Below, one piece after another: positions 17,258-26,441 of a DNA stretch of 64,000 nt. The DNA lies in the NCBI RefSeq assembly GCF_900106695.1, contig NZ_FNMZ01000001.1, positions 992,001 through 1,056,000 of the forward strand. Direction: 5' to 3'. Below the pieces are notes generated by a model. It worked only from the letters and a program-made list of their open reading frames with translations. It did no database searches and was not told where the DNA came from. Position 1 is the first letter of the stretch. Every line of letters begins with the position of its first letter. Origin of the DNA: Albimonas donghaensis. Lineage in GTDB: Bacteria > Pseudomonadota > Alphaproteobacteria > Rhodobacterales > Rhodobacteraceae. The translations under genes and the position numbers were made by a program.

Positions 17258-18550
17258 ATGCACGACATCCGCCTGATCCGCGAAAACCCCGCCGCCTTCG
17301 ACGCGGCGCTTTCCCGGCGTGGTGTAGCTTCGGTCTCGAAGTCCCTGCTGGACCTCGATGAATCCCGTCGGGCCGCGATTCTCGCCGCGGAAACCGCGCT
17401 GGCCGACCGCAACGCCGCCTCGAAGCAGATCGGCGCCGCCAAGGCCCGCGGCGACAACGCGGAATTCGAGCGGCTCCGCGGTCTCGTCGCCGCCAAGAAG
17501 GATGAGATCGCCCGGCTGGAGGAAGAGGCCAAACTGGCCGAAGAAACCCTCCGCAACCAGTTGATGTCGCTGCCCAATATCCCGCTGCCCTCGGTCCCCG
17601 ACGGCAAGGACGAGGATGACAATGTCGAGATGAGACGTTGGGGCGCCCCCCGCGACTACGACTTTGCGCCCAAAGAACATTTCGACATCGCCGAGCCCAT
17701 GGGCCTGATGGATTTCGACGCCGCCGGCAAACTCTCCGGCGCCCGCTTCGTGGTCCTCTCCGGCGCCCTCGTCCGCCTGCATCGCGCGCTCGCCCAGCAC
17801 ATGGTCGACACCCATGTCGACCGCCACGACCTGACCGAGGTCTGGACCCCCGTCCTGGTCCGCGACGAGGCCATGCTCGGCACCGGCCAACTGCCTAAAT
17901 TCGCTGAAGATTCCTATCGCACCGACAATGGCTGGTGGCTGATCCCGACCGCGGAAGTGACCCTCACCAACCTGGTCGCCGAGACCATCCTGCCCGCCGA
18001 CGCCCTGCCCCGGCGCTACACCGCCCACACCCAGTGCTTCCGTTCCGAGGCCGGCTCGGCGGGCCGCGACACCCGCGGCATGCTCCGCCAGCACCAGTTC
18101 GAGAAGGTGGAGATGGTCTCCGTCACCCGCGTCGAGGACGGCGAGGCGGAGCTGGAGCGCATGACCCGCTGCGCTGAGAGCATCCTCGAAGACCTTGAAC
18201 TGCCTTACAGAACCATGGCGCTCTGCGCCGGCGACATGGGCTTCGGCGCGCGCCGCACCCATGACATCGAGGTCTGGCTGCCCGGTCAGGACCGCTACCG
18301 CGAGATCTCGTCCTGCTCGCTTTGCGGAGACTTCCAGGCCCGTCGCATGAACGCCCGCTATCGCCCTGACGCGGAAGCGAAACCGGAGTTCGTGGCCACC
18401 CTCAACGGCTCCGGCCTCGCGGTGGGGCGGACCCTGATCGCGGTGATCGAGAATTACCAGCTGGCCGATGGCGGCATCGAGATCCCCGCCGTCCTGCGCC
18501 CCCGCATGGGCGGCGCGTCGCGCATCACCGCCGAAGGCAGGCTCGCCTGA
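17258..18550 (+). CDS. serS: seryl-tRNA synthetase
   Basis: This class II aminoacyl-tRNA synthetase of 430 residues charges tRNA-Ser (and tRNA-Sec if present). An N-terminal coiled-coil arm (about 28-105, Lys/Glu/Ala-rich) binds the tRNA variable arm. Motif 2 ([16 protein letters not shown]) and motif 3 ([19 protein letters not shown]) form the active site. The ATG at 17258 follows GGGAGG at a good distance. It leads a plus-strand run of serS-surE-pcm-nlpD-like, a grouping known from related genomes. Confidence 0.98.
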   Translation: MHDIRLIRENPAAFDAALSRRGVASVSKSLLDLDESRRAAILAAETALADRNAASKQIGAAKARGDNAEFERLRGLVAAKKDEIARLEEEAKLAEETLRNQLMSLPNIPLPSVPDGKDEDDNVEMRRWGAPRDYDFAPKEHFDIAEPMGLMDFDAAGKLSGARFVVLSGALVRLHRALAQHMVDTHVDRHDLTEVWTPVLVRDEAMLGTGQLPKFAEDSYRTDNGWWLIPTAEVTLTNLVAETILPADALPRRYTAHTQCFRSEAGSAGRDTRGMLRQHQFEKVEMVSVTRVEDGEAELERMTRCAESILEDLELPYRTMALCAGDMGFGARRTHDIEVWLPGQDRYREISSCSLCGDFQARRMNARYRPDAEAKPEFVATLNGSGLAVGRTLIAVIENYQLADGGIEIPAVLRPRMGGASRITAEGRLA

Positions 18551-18714
18551 TCCCGCCCGCCGCCGCGCCGACCAACGCGCGGCGGCGGGCCCTGAATCGA
18601 GGCCGGAGACGGCGGGCCGCGACGCCCGCCCCGCTGGACCTCGCGCCCCTGCAAAGCTATGTCTCGCAGGTGCATCATCGGTCCCGGCACGGTCCGGGTC
18701 CCATCGGGGGCTCC

Positions 18715-19521
18715 ATGCGAATTCTGATCACCAACGACGACGGCATCACCGCGCCCGGCCTGAAAGCGGCCGAGGACATCGCGCTCGCGATCGCGGGGCC
18801 GGAAGGCGAAGTCTGGACGGTTGCGCCCGAGAGCGAACAGTCCGCCGTATCCCATTGCATCTCTTACACGAAGCCCATGCGCGTGACCCAGCTGGGCCCG
18901 CGCCGCTTCGCCGTGGACGGCTCACCCGCCGACTGCGTGATCATGGCGCTCGGCCACCTGATGGAACGCGCGAAGCCCGACCTTATCCTGTCCGGCGTCA
19001 ACCGCGGCTTCAACGTGGCCGAGGACATCTCCTATTCCGGCACCGTCGCCGGGGCCCGCGAAGGCGCGCTGCAGCGCATCCGCTCCATCGCGCTCAGCCA
19101 GGCCTATGCGGTCGGCATGGATGAGGGCGACCTGTTCGAGGCCGCCCGCCGCGCCGGTCCCGGCGTCGTGCGCAAGGTGCTCGACATGCCCTGGGATCCG
19201 CTGCGGGGCTACGGGATCTTCTACAACGTGAACTTCCCCCCCTGCTCGGGCGACAAGGTGAAGGGCGTGCGCGCTGCGCGCCAGGGTCGGCGGCCCGACA
19301 ACGCCTTCCGCGCGCAGGAGGAGGTCGCCCCCAACGGCCGCGCCTATTACTGGCTGGCCCATGGCCGCGGCAACGAGCTGTGCGAGGACGACACCGACGC
19401 CCGCCTGGGCACGGACGGCTGGGTCACCGTGACCCCGCTGCGCGCCGACGTGACCGCCCATGACGCCATCGACGACGTGGCCCGCGTGCTCGACGCCCCG
19501 GCGGAGATCGCCGAGGCATGA
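18715..19521 (+). CDS. surE: 5-prime-nucleotidase / exopolyphosphatase SurE
   Basis: The enzyme has 268 residues and the N-terminal signature [16 protein letters not shown] carries the metal-binding Asp pair. Further family motifs are [24 protein letters not shown] and [20 protein letters not shown]. It dephosphorylates nucleoside monophosphates and contributes to survival in stationary phase in E. coli. The ATG at 18715 is chosen because it opens the signature and follows GGGGG; an upstream ATG at 18670 would add non-conserved residues. The last codons overlap the pcm start (ATGA), which implies translational coupling. Confidence 0.96.
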   Translation: MRILITNDDGITAPGLKAAEDIALAIAGPEGEVWTVAPESEQSAVSHCISYTKPMRVTQLGPRRFAVDGSPADCVIMALGHLMERAKPDLILSGVNRGFNVAEDISYSGTVAGAREGALQRIRSIALSQAYAVGMDEGDLFEAARRAGPGVVRKVLDMPWDPLRGYGIFYNVNFPPCSGDKVKGVRAARQGRRPDNAFRAQEEVAPNGRAYYWLAHGRGNELCEDDTDARLGTDGWVTVTPLRADVTAHDAIDDVARVLDAPAEIAEA

Positions 19522-20195
19522 CCCAGCCCGCGCGGATCGAGGCCGAAGGCACGCCGGAGCAGCGCATGCAGCTGATCTTCGCGCTGCGCAGCCATGGCGT
19601 GACCGATCCGCGCGTGCTCGACGCCTTTGAAAAGACCCCCCGCGCCGCCTTCCTCGACCGCTCCTTCAAGGACCGGGCGTGGGAGGATCTGCCCCTGCCG
19701 ATCGCCTGCGGGCAGACCATCTCCCAGCCCTCGGTGGTCGGGCAGATGACCCAGGCGCTGGCCGTGACCTCGCGCTGCAAGGTGCTGGAGATCGGGGCGG
19801 GCTCGGGCTACCAGGCCGCGATCCTGGCCCGGCTGGCGCGGCGGGTCTATTCGCTGGAGCGTCACCGCCCGCTCGCCCGCCAGGCGCGCGAAGTGGTGGA
19901 GCGCAGGCTCGGCCTCGCCAATGTGTCGATCATGACCGCGGACGGCGCGCTCGGCCTGCCCGACCAGGCGCCGTTCGACCGCATCCTGCTGACCGCGGCG
20001 GCGGAGGACGTGCCCTCGCTGCTGCTCTCCCAGCTTCGGGAGGGTGGGATCATGGTGCTGCCCGTGGGGCAGTCCGACGAGATGCAGCAGTTGCTGCGCA
20101 TCGAGAAGACGCCCGAGGGGCTGGTCTATTCCGAACTATCGCCGGTCCGCTTCGTCCCCCTGCTGGAGGGCGTGGCGGAGGATATGGACAACTGA
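19518..20195 (+). CDS. pcm: protein-L-isoaspartate O-methyltransferase
   Basis: The enzyme has 225 residues and methylates isoaspartyl residues so that they can be repaired. Typical motifs are [20 protein letters not shown] (substrate loop), [15 protein letters not shown] (SAM binding) and [20 protein letters not shown]. The start overlaps the surE stop by four bases. The surE-pcm pair next to an nlpD-like gene reproduces an arrangement found from gammaproteobacteria to alphaproteobacteria and linked to stationary-phase maintenance and envelope integrity. Confidence 0.96.
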   Translation: MTQPARIEAEGTPEQRMQLIFALRSHGVTDPRVLDAFEKTPRAAFLDRSFKDRAWEDLPLPIACGQTISQPSVVGQMTQALAVTSRCKVLEIGAGSGYQAAILARLARRVYSLERHRPLARQAREVVERRLGLANVSIMTADGALGLPDQAPFDRILLTAAAEDVPSLLLSQLREGGIMVLPVGQSDEMQQLLRIEKTPEGLVYSELSPVRFVPLLEGVAEDMDN

Positions 20196-20262
20196 GCGGC
20201 CCGGCGGATCCGGCCCCGCGAAGGCTGCGATCCGCACCGCCTGCAGAATGCGTAAGGCAGCC

Positions 20263-21753
20263 ATGACCCGACTTTCCATCCTTCCGACCGCCGGCGATCC
20301 GAACCGGGCCCGCCCGATCCTCACGCGTGGGCCCCGCGCTTCGGGAACCGCGATGGCGCTTGCGCTGGCGGCCCTGGTCGCGGGCTGCGGCGGAGGCTCC
20401 GACAGCTCGCCGCGCAGCGCGCCGACGTCATCGAGCGGCGCGGCCCCGGCCCCCGCGCCGCGCAACCTGGAGACCGAGGCCCCGGATTCCCGCGGCGTGA
20501 TCGTGCGGCAGGACTATGCCGCGATCATCGCGCGCAGCGGCGACACGGTGCCGGCGATGGCGGCGCGGGTCGGGGTCTCGGCCTCCGAGCTCGCGGCCTA
20601 TAACGGCCTGCCCACCTCCTACCTGCCCAAGCCGGGCGACGAATTGGTGCTGCCGCCGCGCGACGGCGGCTACGGGTCGTCGGGCGGTTTCTCCGGGGGG
20701 CAGGAGGCGACGCTGGATTCGCTCGCCGCGCCGTTGTCGGAGGCCGCGCCCGCCGCCTCCGCCCCGGCCGAGTCCCTGAGCGCCTCCGCCCCGTCCGCCT
20801 CCGCCCCGTCCGCCTCCGCCCCGCCCGCCGCCGCCTCGGGCGATGACGGCTGGTCGCCGGCGCTGGTCGCCGGGGCGCTGGACGGGGACGCGACGACGCA
20901 GGCCCCGGCATCGGCCGCGGGCGATCCCAACGCGCTCGCCTATCATGACGTGAAATCCGGCGAGACGGTCTATTCCATCGCCCGCACCTATGGGGTGTCG
21001 GCGGAATCGCTGGTCACCTGGAACGCGCTGTCCGGACCCAATTACAGCGTCACGCCGGGCCAGGTGCTGGTGATCCCCTCGACGGCCGCGCCGGCCCGGA
21101 CGGGGCCGACCACGATTTCGGCTCCGGGCACCGTCACCGACGCGCCGCCGCCGCCGAGCGCCGGGGCGCCCCTGCCCCGCGACACGGTCCCCGCGCGGCC
21201 GCTGGCTTCGCCGGAGCTGCAACAGTATCAGTCGGACCCGAACGCGCCGATCTCGGCCCCCACGCCGGCGCCCGCCCCGGCGTCCGTCGCCGCGGCCCCC
21301 GCTCCCGCCCCGGCCCCGGCCCCGGCGCCTGCCCCTGCGGCCGCCGCGACGCCGGAGCCGGTGTCGGCCACGCCCGCGCCGCCGCCGGGCAAGTTCCTCA
21401 AGCCGGTCTCCGGGCGCATCGTTTCGGGCTTCAATCCCGGCACGGGCGCGGGGCGCAACGATGGCGTGGACTTCGCGGCCTCGGCCGGCGACCCGGTGCG
21501 CGCGGCGGCCGGCGGCACCGTGGCGCTGGTTTCCAAGTCGTTGGGCGAGTGGGGGAATATCGTGCTGGTCCGGCATTCGGACGAGCTGATGACCGTCTAC
21601 AGCCGCATGGGCGATGTGACCGTGGTCAAGGGCGCGCCGGTCAAGGCCGGCGACATGCTGGGCAACGTGGCCCCGGGCGACGGCCGCGCCGCCACCCTGC
21701 ATTTCGAGGTGCGCCGCGGGGCGTTCTCGGAAGACCCGGCCAAGTTCTTCTGA
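20263..21753 (+). CDS. NlpD-like lipoprotein with two LysM and a degenerate LytM (M23) domain
   Basis: This outer-membrane-type lipoprotein has about 496 residues. The lipobox is LVAGC (Cys about 42), followed by a LysM domain (about 83-126), an Ala/Pro/Ser linker, a second LysM (about 227-270), another linker, and a C-terminal LytM domain (about 377-490). Zinc-binding positions of active M23 enzymes are changed: HxxxD reads NDGVD, the HxH motif reads TLH, and the YAH position reads YSR. NlpD and EnvC share this loss and act as activators of AmiA/B/C-type amidases instead of cutting murein themselves. That role is inferred here. The ATG at 20263 follows AAGG; an ATG at 20248 is the alternative. 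The position after pcm matches nlpD elsewhere. Confidence 0.87.
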   Translation: MTRLSILPTAGDPNRARPILTRGPRASGTAMALALAALVAGCGGGSDSSPRSAPTSSSGAAPAPAPRNLETEAPDSRGVIVRQDYAAIIARSGDTVPAMAARVGVSASELAAYNGLPTSYLPKPGDELVLPPRDGGYGSSGGFSGGQEATLDSLAAPLSEAAPAASAPAESLSASAPSASAPSASAPPAAASGDDGWSPALVAGALDGDATTQAPASAAGDPNALAYHDVKSGETVYSIARTYGVSAESLVTWNALSGPNYSVTPGQVLVIPSTAAPARTGPTTISAPGTVTDAPPPPSAGAPLPRDTVPARPLASPELQQYQSDPNAPISAPTPAPAPASVAAAPAPAPAPAPAPAPAAAATPEPVSATPAPPPGKFLKPVSGRIVSGFNPGTGAGRNDGVDFAASAGDPVRAAAGGTVALVSKSLGEWGNIVLVRHSDELMTVYSRMGDVTVVKGAPVKAGDMLGNVAPGDGRAATLHFEVRRGAFSEDPAKFF

Positions 21754-21779
21754 GGGTGAGTGACGCGGCCCCGTCGCGA

Positions 21780-21802
21780 GGCGGGTTCGCACCCGCCCTA
21801 CG
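21780..21802. repeat. REP-like palindrome, single copy
   Basis: GGCGGGTTCGCACCCGCCCT and ACG form an imperfect hairpin (GGCGGGT with ACCCGCC). The same sequence recurs at 56708 and 58951 and, inverted, three times at 35852-35964. This copy lies between the convergent nlpD-like and DUF815 genes. Confidence 0.75.
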
Positions 21803-21820
21803 CGCCGTGGCGCGGGCGGC

Positions 21821-22717
21821 TCAGCCCAGCTTGACGCCGCGCTTGCCGGCCAGGTCGGTGATGAACTGCCAGGCCACGCGGCCCGAGACGGCGCCTCGGG
21901 TCTGGCGCCATTCGATCGCCTCGGCGCGCAGCTCCTCGTCCCCGATCTCGATGCCGTAGGCGTCGCAATAGCCGCGCACCATGGCCAGGTAATCGTCCTG
22001 CGAGCCCTGGTGGAAGCCCAGCCACAGACCGAACCGATCCGACAGGCTCACCTTCTCCTCCGTCGCTTCGGAGGGGTTGATGGCGGTCGAGCGCTCGTTC
22101 TCGATCATGTCCCGCGGCATCAGGTGGCGGCGGTTGGAGGTGGCGTAGAAGATCACGTTCTCCGGCCGCCCCTCGACGCCGCCGTCCAGCACCGCCTTCA
22201 GCGACTTGTAATGCGCGTCGTCCTTGTCGAAGGAGAGGTCGTCGCAGAACAGGATGAAGCGGCGGTCCGCGGCGGCGCGCAGATGGCCCAGCAGCCGGCC
22301 GACGGAGGGGATGTCCTCGCGCTGGATCTCGACCAGGATCAGCAGCGTCTCGCGGCCCTCGTTGACCTTCGCATGGGCGGCCTTGACCAGGCTCGACTTG
22401 CCCATGCCCCGCGCACCCCAGAGCAGCGCGTTGTTGGCCGACGCGCCGTCGGCGAAACGGGTGGTGTTCTCCAGCAGCGTCTCGCGGGACCGATCGATGC
22501 CCACCAGCAGCTCCAGCCCCACCCGGCTGACCTGGGGGACCGGGGTCAGCCGGTCCGGCGAGGCGTGCCAGACGAAAGCGTCGGCGGCGGAGAAGTCCGG
22601 GGCCTCCAGCGGCGGCGGGCTCATCCGCTCCAGCGCCGCGACGAGGCGGGTCATCAGGTCTTCGCCGCGGGCGAGCGGGTCCTCGGGCGCGTTCAGGGGG
22701 CGGCCGAACCCGGTCAC
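21821..22717 (-). CDS. DUF815-family AAA+ ATPase
   Basis: The P-loop ATPase has 298 residues with Walker A GARGMGKSSLVK, Walker B FILFCDDLSF and a sensor region VIFYATSNRRHLMPRDM. The family is widespread and its function is not settled. The ATG overlaps the tatC stop by four bases (22714-22717), so the gene is translationally coupled to tatC. Whether it has any part in Tat export is unknown; the coupling is the only evidence. A hydrophilic N-terminus of about 85 residues precedes the ATPase core. Confidence 0.88.
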   Translation of the reverse strand: MTGFGRPLNAPEDPLARGEDLMTRLVAALERMSPPPLEAPDFSAADAFVWHASPDRLTPVPQVSRVGLELLVGIDRSRETLLENTTRFADGASANNALLWGARGMGKSSLVKAAHAKVNEGRETLLILVEIQREDIPSVGRLLGHLRAAADRRFILFCDDLSFDKDDAHYKSLKAVLDGGVEGRPENVIFYATSNRRHLMPRDMIENERSTAINPSEATEEKVSLSDRFGLWLGFHQGSQDDYLAMVRGYCDAYGIEIGDEELRAEAIEWRQTRGAVSGRVAWQFITDLAGKRGVKLG

Positions 22718-23586
22718 GATTTCGACTCCGCCTCGGCATGGGCTTCGTCGTCCTCCGCCTCCGCCTCCGGCTCGTCGTCGTCCTCATCCTCCTCCTCGGC
22801 CTCCTGGCGGGCGCGCTTGCGCTCCGACATGCGGACCAGGAAGATCGAGATCTCGTAGAGCGCGTAGACCGGGATCGCGAGCCCGAGCTGGCTGAGCGGG
22901 TCCGGCGGAGTGAGGATGGCGGCGGCGGCGGCGATGGCCACGACCGCGTATTTGCGGGTCCGCGCCAGCCCGTCGCCCGACACCAGCCCGGCGCGCCCCA
23001 TCAGGGTCAGCAGCACCGGCAGCTGGAAGCAGATGCCGAAGGCCAGCAGGAAGGTCATCATGATGTCCAGGTATTCCCGGACCTTGCCGAGGAATTCCGT
23101 GGAGGTCGCGACGCCGTCGTCGATGCCGGTGGTGGTGCCGTAGTCGAGGAAGAACCCGAAGGCCATCGGCGCCACGAAGAAGTAGACGAGGCAGGAGCCG
23201 AGGATGAACAGCAGCGGCGTCGCCACCAGGAACGGCCAGAAGGCGTTCTGTTCGTTCTTGTAGAGGCCGGGCGCCACGAATTTCCAGACCTGCATGGCGA
23301 TGATCGGGAAGGCCAGGAACACGCCGCCGAACATGGCGATGCGCAGGTCGGTGAAGAACTTCTCCTGCAGCGCGGTGTAGATCAGCCGCGGCTCCATCCC
23401 CCGGTCGACCAGCGCGTTGTGCAGCGGGCCGGTGAGGATGTCGAAGATCTGCTTGGCGAAGATGAAGCAGATGACCATGGTCACGCCGAGCCCGATCAAC
23501 GAGTGGATCAGGCGGGTTCGCAGCTCGGTCAGATGCTCGATCAGGGGCGCCTTGCTGGCGTCCATCTCGTCTTCGGTCTCGCTCAT
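22714..23586 (-). CDS. tatC: Sec-independent protein translocase TatC
   Basis: The membrane protein has 290 residues and six helices, and is the twin-arginine signal receptor of the Tat translocase. The N-terminal motif APLIEHLTELRTRLI and the region RKYAVVAIAAAAAILTPPD are characteristic. The C-terminal tail after about residue 255 is unusually long and very acidic (runs of Glu and Asp), a feature that varies among alphaproteobacteria. It ends over the DUF815 start (ATGA overlap) and lies downstream of tatB with a gap of about 180 bases. Confidence 0.96.
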   Translation of the reverse strand: MSETEDEMDASKAPLIEHLTELRTRLIHSLIGLGVTMVICFIFAKQIFDILTGPLHNALVDRGMEPRLIYTALQEKFFTDLRIAMFGGVFLAFPIIAMQVWKFVAPGLYKNEQNAFWPFLVATPLLFILGSCLVYFFVAPMAFGFFLDYGTTTGIDDGVATSTEFLGKVREYLDIMMTFLLAFGICFQLPVLLTLMGRAGLVSGDGLARTRKYAVVAIAAAAAILTPPDPLSQLGLAIPVYALYEISIFLVRMSERKRARQEAEEEDEDDDEPEAEAEDDEAHAEAESKS

Positions 23587-23764
23587 CGGCGGGGTCTCAC
23601 CCTCTCGGACGGGCGCCGGTCGGGCCGGGCCCCGCGTCGCGCGGCGCGCGCGACTGACGTTGCGGGCGCGCGCCGGGCGGCGCCCTCATGCGGAAGGCCG
23701 CGCGCCGGGGCGGCGCGGGCCGGGGTCGGAGGGCCGCGGCGCGTCCGGCGCGCGGCCGGGCGGG

Positions 23765-24271
23765 TCAGGCCGAGCCCTTGGCGTCCGGCGCGCCAGGCGC
23801 GGAAGACGGGACCGCAGGAGACGAGACCGCGGGCGACGGGGCCGTCGTCGGCGCGGGCGCAGGCGACGGCGCGGCATCGGCGGCGGCTTTCGCCTTGGCC
23901 TCGGCCGCGGCCTTCTCCGCCTCCCACTGCGCGTTGGCGGCGGCGTCCGCGGCGTCGAGCGAGCCCGGCTCCGGCGTCTTCGCCTTGGCCTTGTCGTCGC
24001 CGTTGAGGAACGACTCCGCGTATTTGCGCGGCGCGCCCGTCCCGATCTTGCTGTTCCAGTCGGTCATCGACTTCTGCACGTCGCGCAGGTCCTTGAAGTC
24101 CGAGCCGTCGGCCGCGTCCTCCATGGTGCGCTGGAAGTCGCGGGCCATGCGCCGCGCCTTGGTAACCACCTGCCCCAGGGTGCGCAGCATCCCGGGCAGG
24201 TCCTTGGGACCCACCACGATGAGCGCGAGCGCCCCGAGGATCAGGAGCTCGGACCAGCCGATATCGAACAT
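23765..24271 (-). CDS. tatB: Sec-independent protein translocase TatB
   Basis: The product is 168 residues. The N-terminus MFDIGWSELLILGALALIVV with the GPKDLP hinge and an amphipathic helix (about 22-60) is typical of TatB. An Ala/Pro/Lys-rich, likely disordered tail follows. TatB forms the twin-arginine signal receptor with TatC. The gap of 33 bases to tatA places it in the tatABC operon. The 178-base gap to tatC is GC-rich with no obvious signal. Confidence 0.95.
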   Translation of the reverse strand: MFDIGWSELLILGALALIVVGPKDLPGMLRTLGQVVTKARRMARDFQRTMEDAADGSDFKDLRDVQKSMTDWNSKIGTGAPRKYAESFLNGDDKAKAKTPEPGSLDAADAAANAQWEAEKAAAEAKAKAAADAAPSPAPAPTTAPSPAVSSPAVPSSAPGAPDAKGSA

Positions 24272-24304
24272 GAACGTCGCCCTCCGAAGGCCGGATCAGG
24301 CGCC

Positions 24305-24520
24305 TCAGGCGTCCTTCTTCTCACCGTTCGGCGTCACGTCCACGGCGTCCTCGCCGGTGCGCTCGACCTTGCGGGGGGATTCCTCCTCCTCCGCCATGCC
24401 CTTCTTGAAGCTCTTGATGCCCTTGGCCACGTCGCCCATGACGCCCGAGATCTTGCCCCGGCCGAAGAGGAGCACGATGAGGACGACGACGATCAGAATC
24501 TGCCAGATGCTCGGGGCCAT
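24305..24520 (-). CDS. tatA: Sec-independent protein translocase TatA
   Basis: The protein has 71 residues: a short N-terminal helix ([19 protein letters not shown]), the FG hinge, an amphipathic helix ([15 protein letters not shown]) and an acidic/polar tail. TatA oligomers form the passage for folded Tat substrates. It is first in tatA-tatB-tatC. The ATG at 24520 follows AGGGAGG, a strong Shine-Dalgarno. The promoter should lie just upstream (24521-24625), and that gap has one comparatively AT-rich patch around 24570-24585. Confidence 0.95.
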   Translation of the reverse strand: MAPSIWQILIVVVLIVLLFGRGKISGVMGDVAKGIKSFKKGMAEEEESPRKVERTGEDAVDVTPNGEKKDA

Positions 24521-24625
24521 GGCCCTGCCTCCCTTTCGCGTAAAGGCCGCGCGGGGGCGCAGCCGGTCATACGCACATGTATTGGATCGCGCGCCCCGGT
24601 TGAAGCCCCGATCGTCGCCTTGGGT

Positions 24626-25774
24626 TCAGGTCGCGGCGCTGTGACCCGCGGCCGCGCCGCCGGCGGGAAACAGGAAGCAGCGGTCCCGGCGCAGCGACAG
24701 CCACAGCCCCGCGCCCTGCTGCGGCAGCCAGGCGCCGGGCACCGTCGCGCGCAGGCGCGAGCCGTCATATTCCATGCGCACCTCGATCAGGCTCTCCGAG
24801 CCCATGAACCGCGCCCGCTCGACCCGCCCGCGCGCGGGAAGGCCGTTGGCGATGCTGGGATGGGGGGCGCCGGCGCCGACATCGGCGTCGATCTTCAGGT
24901 GCTGGGGACGGATCACGATTTCGACCTCGGCCCCGTCCTCCAGCCCCGGGGTCAGGAAACGGCCGAAGGGCGTCTCGGTCTGGCGGTCGCGGGCGCGGGC
25001 GCGGATCACGTTGAGATCCGAGAAGAACGCCGCCGCGCGCAGGTCCGCGGGGTGGTTGTAGATGTGGTAGGGCGCGCCGACCTGCACGATTCGCCCGTCG
25101 CGCATCAACGCGATGCGGTCGGCCATGCGCATGGCCTCCTCGGGCTCGTGGGTGACCAGCAGGACGCCTGCGCCCTCGGCCTTCAACAGCGACAGGGATT
25201 CGTCGCGCACTTCGTCGCGCAGCCGCTTGTCGAGGCCGGAGAACGGCTCGTCCATCAGCATCACCCTGGGGCGCGGGGCCAGCGCCCGGGCCAGCGCCAC
25301 CCGCTGCTGCTCCCCGCCCGAAAGCTGGTGCGGGTATTTGGGCCCGTAGCCCTCCAGCCCGACGCGGCTCAGCAGCGCCTCGGCCCGGGACCGCTCCGCG
25401 CGGGGGATGCCGAAGCCGACATTCTCGGCCACCGTCAGGTGGGGGAACAGGGCGAAGTCCTGGAAGACCAGCCCGACGCCGCGGGCCTCGGGCGGGGCGT
25501 GGCGGGCGGCGTCGGACACGCAGGCGCCGTCCAGCCAGACCTCGCCCCGGTCCTGCCGCTCGACCCCGGCCGCGATGCGCAGCGTGGTGGACTTGCCGCA
25601 GCCCGACGGGCCGAGCAGGCACAGAATTTCGCCGGGCGCGACCTCGGCCGAGACGTCGTCGACCACGCGCCGCCCCTCATAGGCGTGTCCCAGTCCGCGC
25701 AGCGCCAGCCGCGGGACGGCGTCGCCCGCGGGGCGGTCCGCGACGGGCGCGGCGGAGGGGGCGGAGGAGTTCAC
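24626..25774 (-). CDS. ABC transporter ATP-binding protein, iron(III)/polyamine (FbpC/PotA) type
   Basis: The ATPase has 382 residues with Walker A GPSGCGKSTT, Q-loop VFQDFALFPH, signature LSGGEQQRVALARAL and Walker B VMLMDEPFSGLDKRL. A C-terminal TOBE-type regulatory region (about 265-365) contains VEIVIRPQHLKIDAD. The LDKRLRDEVRDE stretch resembles Fe(III) importers, but FbpC and PotA types cannot be separated surely. No permease or substrate-binding protein gene is adjacent, so it must work with partners encoded elsewhere. The start is GTG at 25774 with GGCG-rich sequence before it and no convincing Shine-Dalgarno. Confidence 0.87.
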   Translation of the reverse strand: MNSSAPSAAPVADRPAGDAVPRLALRGLGHAYEGRRVVDDVSAEVAPGEILCLLGPSGCGKSTTLRIAAGVERQDRGEVWLDGACVSDAARHAPPEARGVGLVFQDFALFPHLTVAENVGFGIPRAERSRAEALLSRVGLEGYGPKYPHQLSGGEQQRVALARALAPRPRVMLMDEPFSGLDKRLRDEVRDESLSLLKAEGAGVLLVTHEPEEAMRMADRIALMRDGRIVQVGAPYHIYNHPADLRAAAFFSDLNVIRARARDRQTETPFGRFLTPGLEDGAEVEIVIRPQHLKIDADVGAGAPHPSIANGLPARGRVERARFMGSESLIEVRMEYDGSRLRATVPGAWLPQQGAGLWLSLRRDRCFLFPAGGAAAGHSAAT

Positions 25775-25870
25775 CGGCGCGGGGCCTCGGGCTTTGGGGG
25801 GTGGGGACGATTATCCGACCAAAAGAGTCAGCAGCGACTAGCAACCGCCGACCTCCGAAGCAAGCGCGGG

Positions 25871-26419
25871 TCAGACCGGGCGTCGCATGGCGACCCGGCG
25901 CGCGGGATCGAAGCCGAGCGCCGCGAGCCGCATGGAGTCGGCCCGGCAGATCTCCGGAATCTCGTCGGCCGGGATCGCTCGAAACCCCATCCGCGCATAG
26001 GCCGGGGCGTTCCAGGCGACATCCGTGAAGGTGGTGAGGCAGAGATGCGAGAAGCCCCGCGCCCGGGCGAGCCCTTCGGCATGGGCCAGCAGCGCCCGGG
26101 CGAGCCCGCGGCGCTGGAACCGCGGGGCCACGTCGATTTCGGCGACATGCAGGCAGGGAGGCGCGGCGATCAGCCAGGCGAACCCGGCGATGCCGCGCGG
26201 CGCTCCGGGGGCGGTCTCGCCCGGCTCGATCACGACAAGCTCCCCCCGCTCCGCCGCCGCGACATGGGCGGCGGCGGGCGCCGCGGGGCGGTCCGCGACC
26301 TGCGGATGCGGGCTTGCGCGGAACTGGCGCGCGCATTCGGCCTCGATCGCCGCGCAGGCCGGCGCGTCGTCCGGCCCGCCCTTTCGAATCCGCGGGGGGA
26401 GGGTTCCGAGCCCGCTCAT
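25871..26419 (-). CDS. GNAT-family N-acetyltransferase
   Basis: The product is 182 residues with the GNAT core: a central strand (LHVAEIDVAPRFQRRGLARAL) containing the acetyl-CoA pyrophosphate-binding R-x-x-G-x-A pattern, then HAEGLARARGFSHLCLTT and WNAPAYARMGFRAIP. It belongs to the small-molecule or protein acetyltransferase superfamily; the substrate cannot be inferred. It lies 22 bases after the SDR stop on the same strand, so the two may share a transcript. Confidence 0.85.
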   Translation of the reverse strand: MSGLGTLPPRIRKGGPDDAPACAAIEAECARQFRASPHPQVADRPAAPAAAHVAAAERGELVVIEPGETAPGAPRGIAGFAWLIAAPPCLHVAEIDVAPRFQRRGLARALLAHAEGLARARGFSHLCLTTFTDVAWNAPAYARMGFRAIPADEIPEICRADSMRLAALGFDPARRVAMRRPV

Positions 26420-26441
26420 CGCCCCGCCCCCGCGTCCCGGC

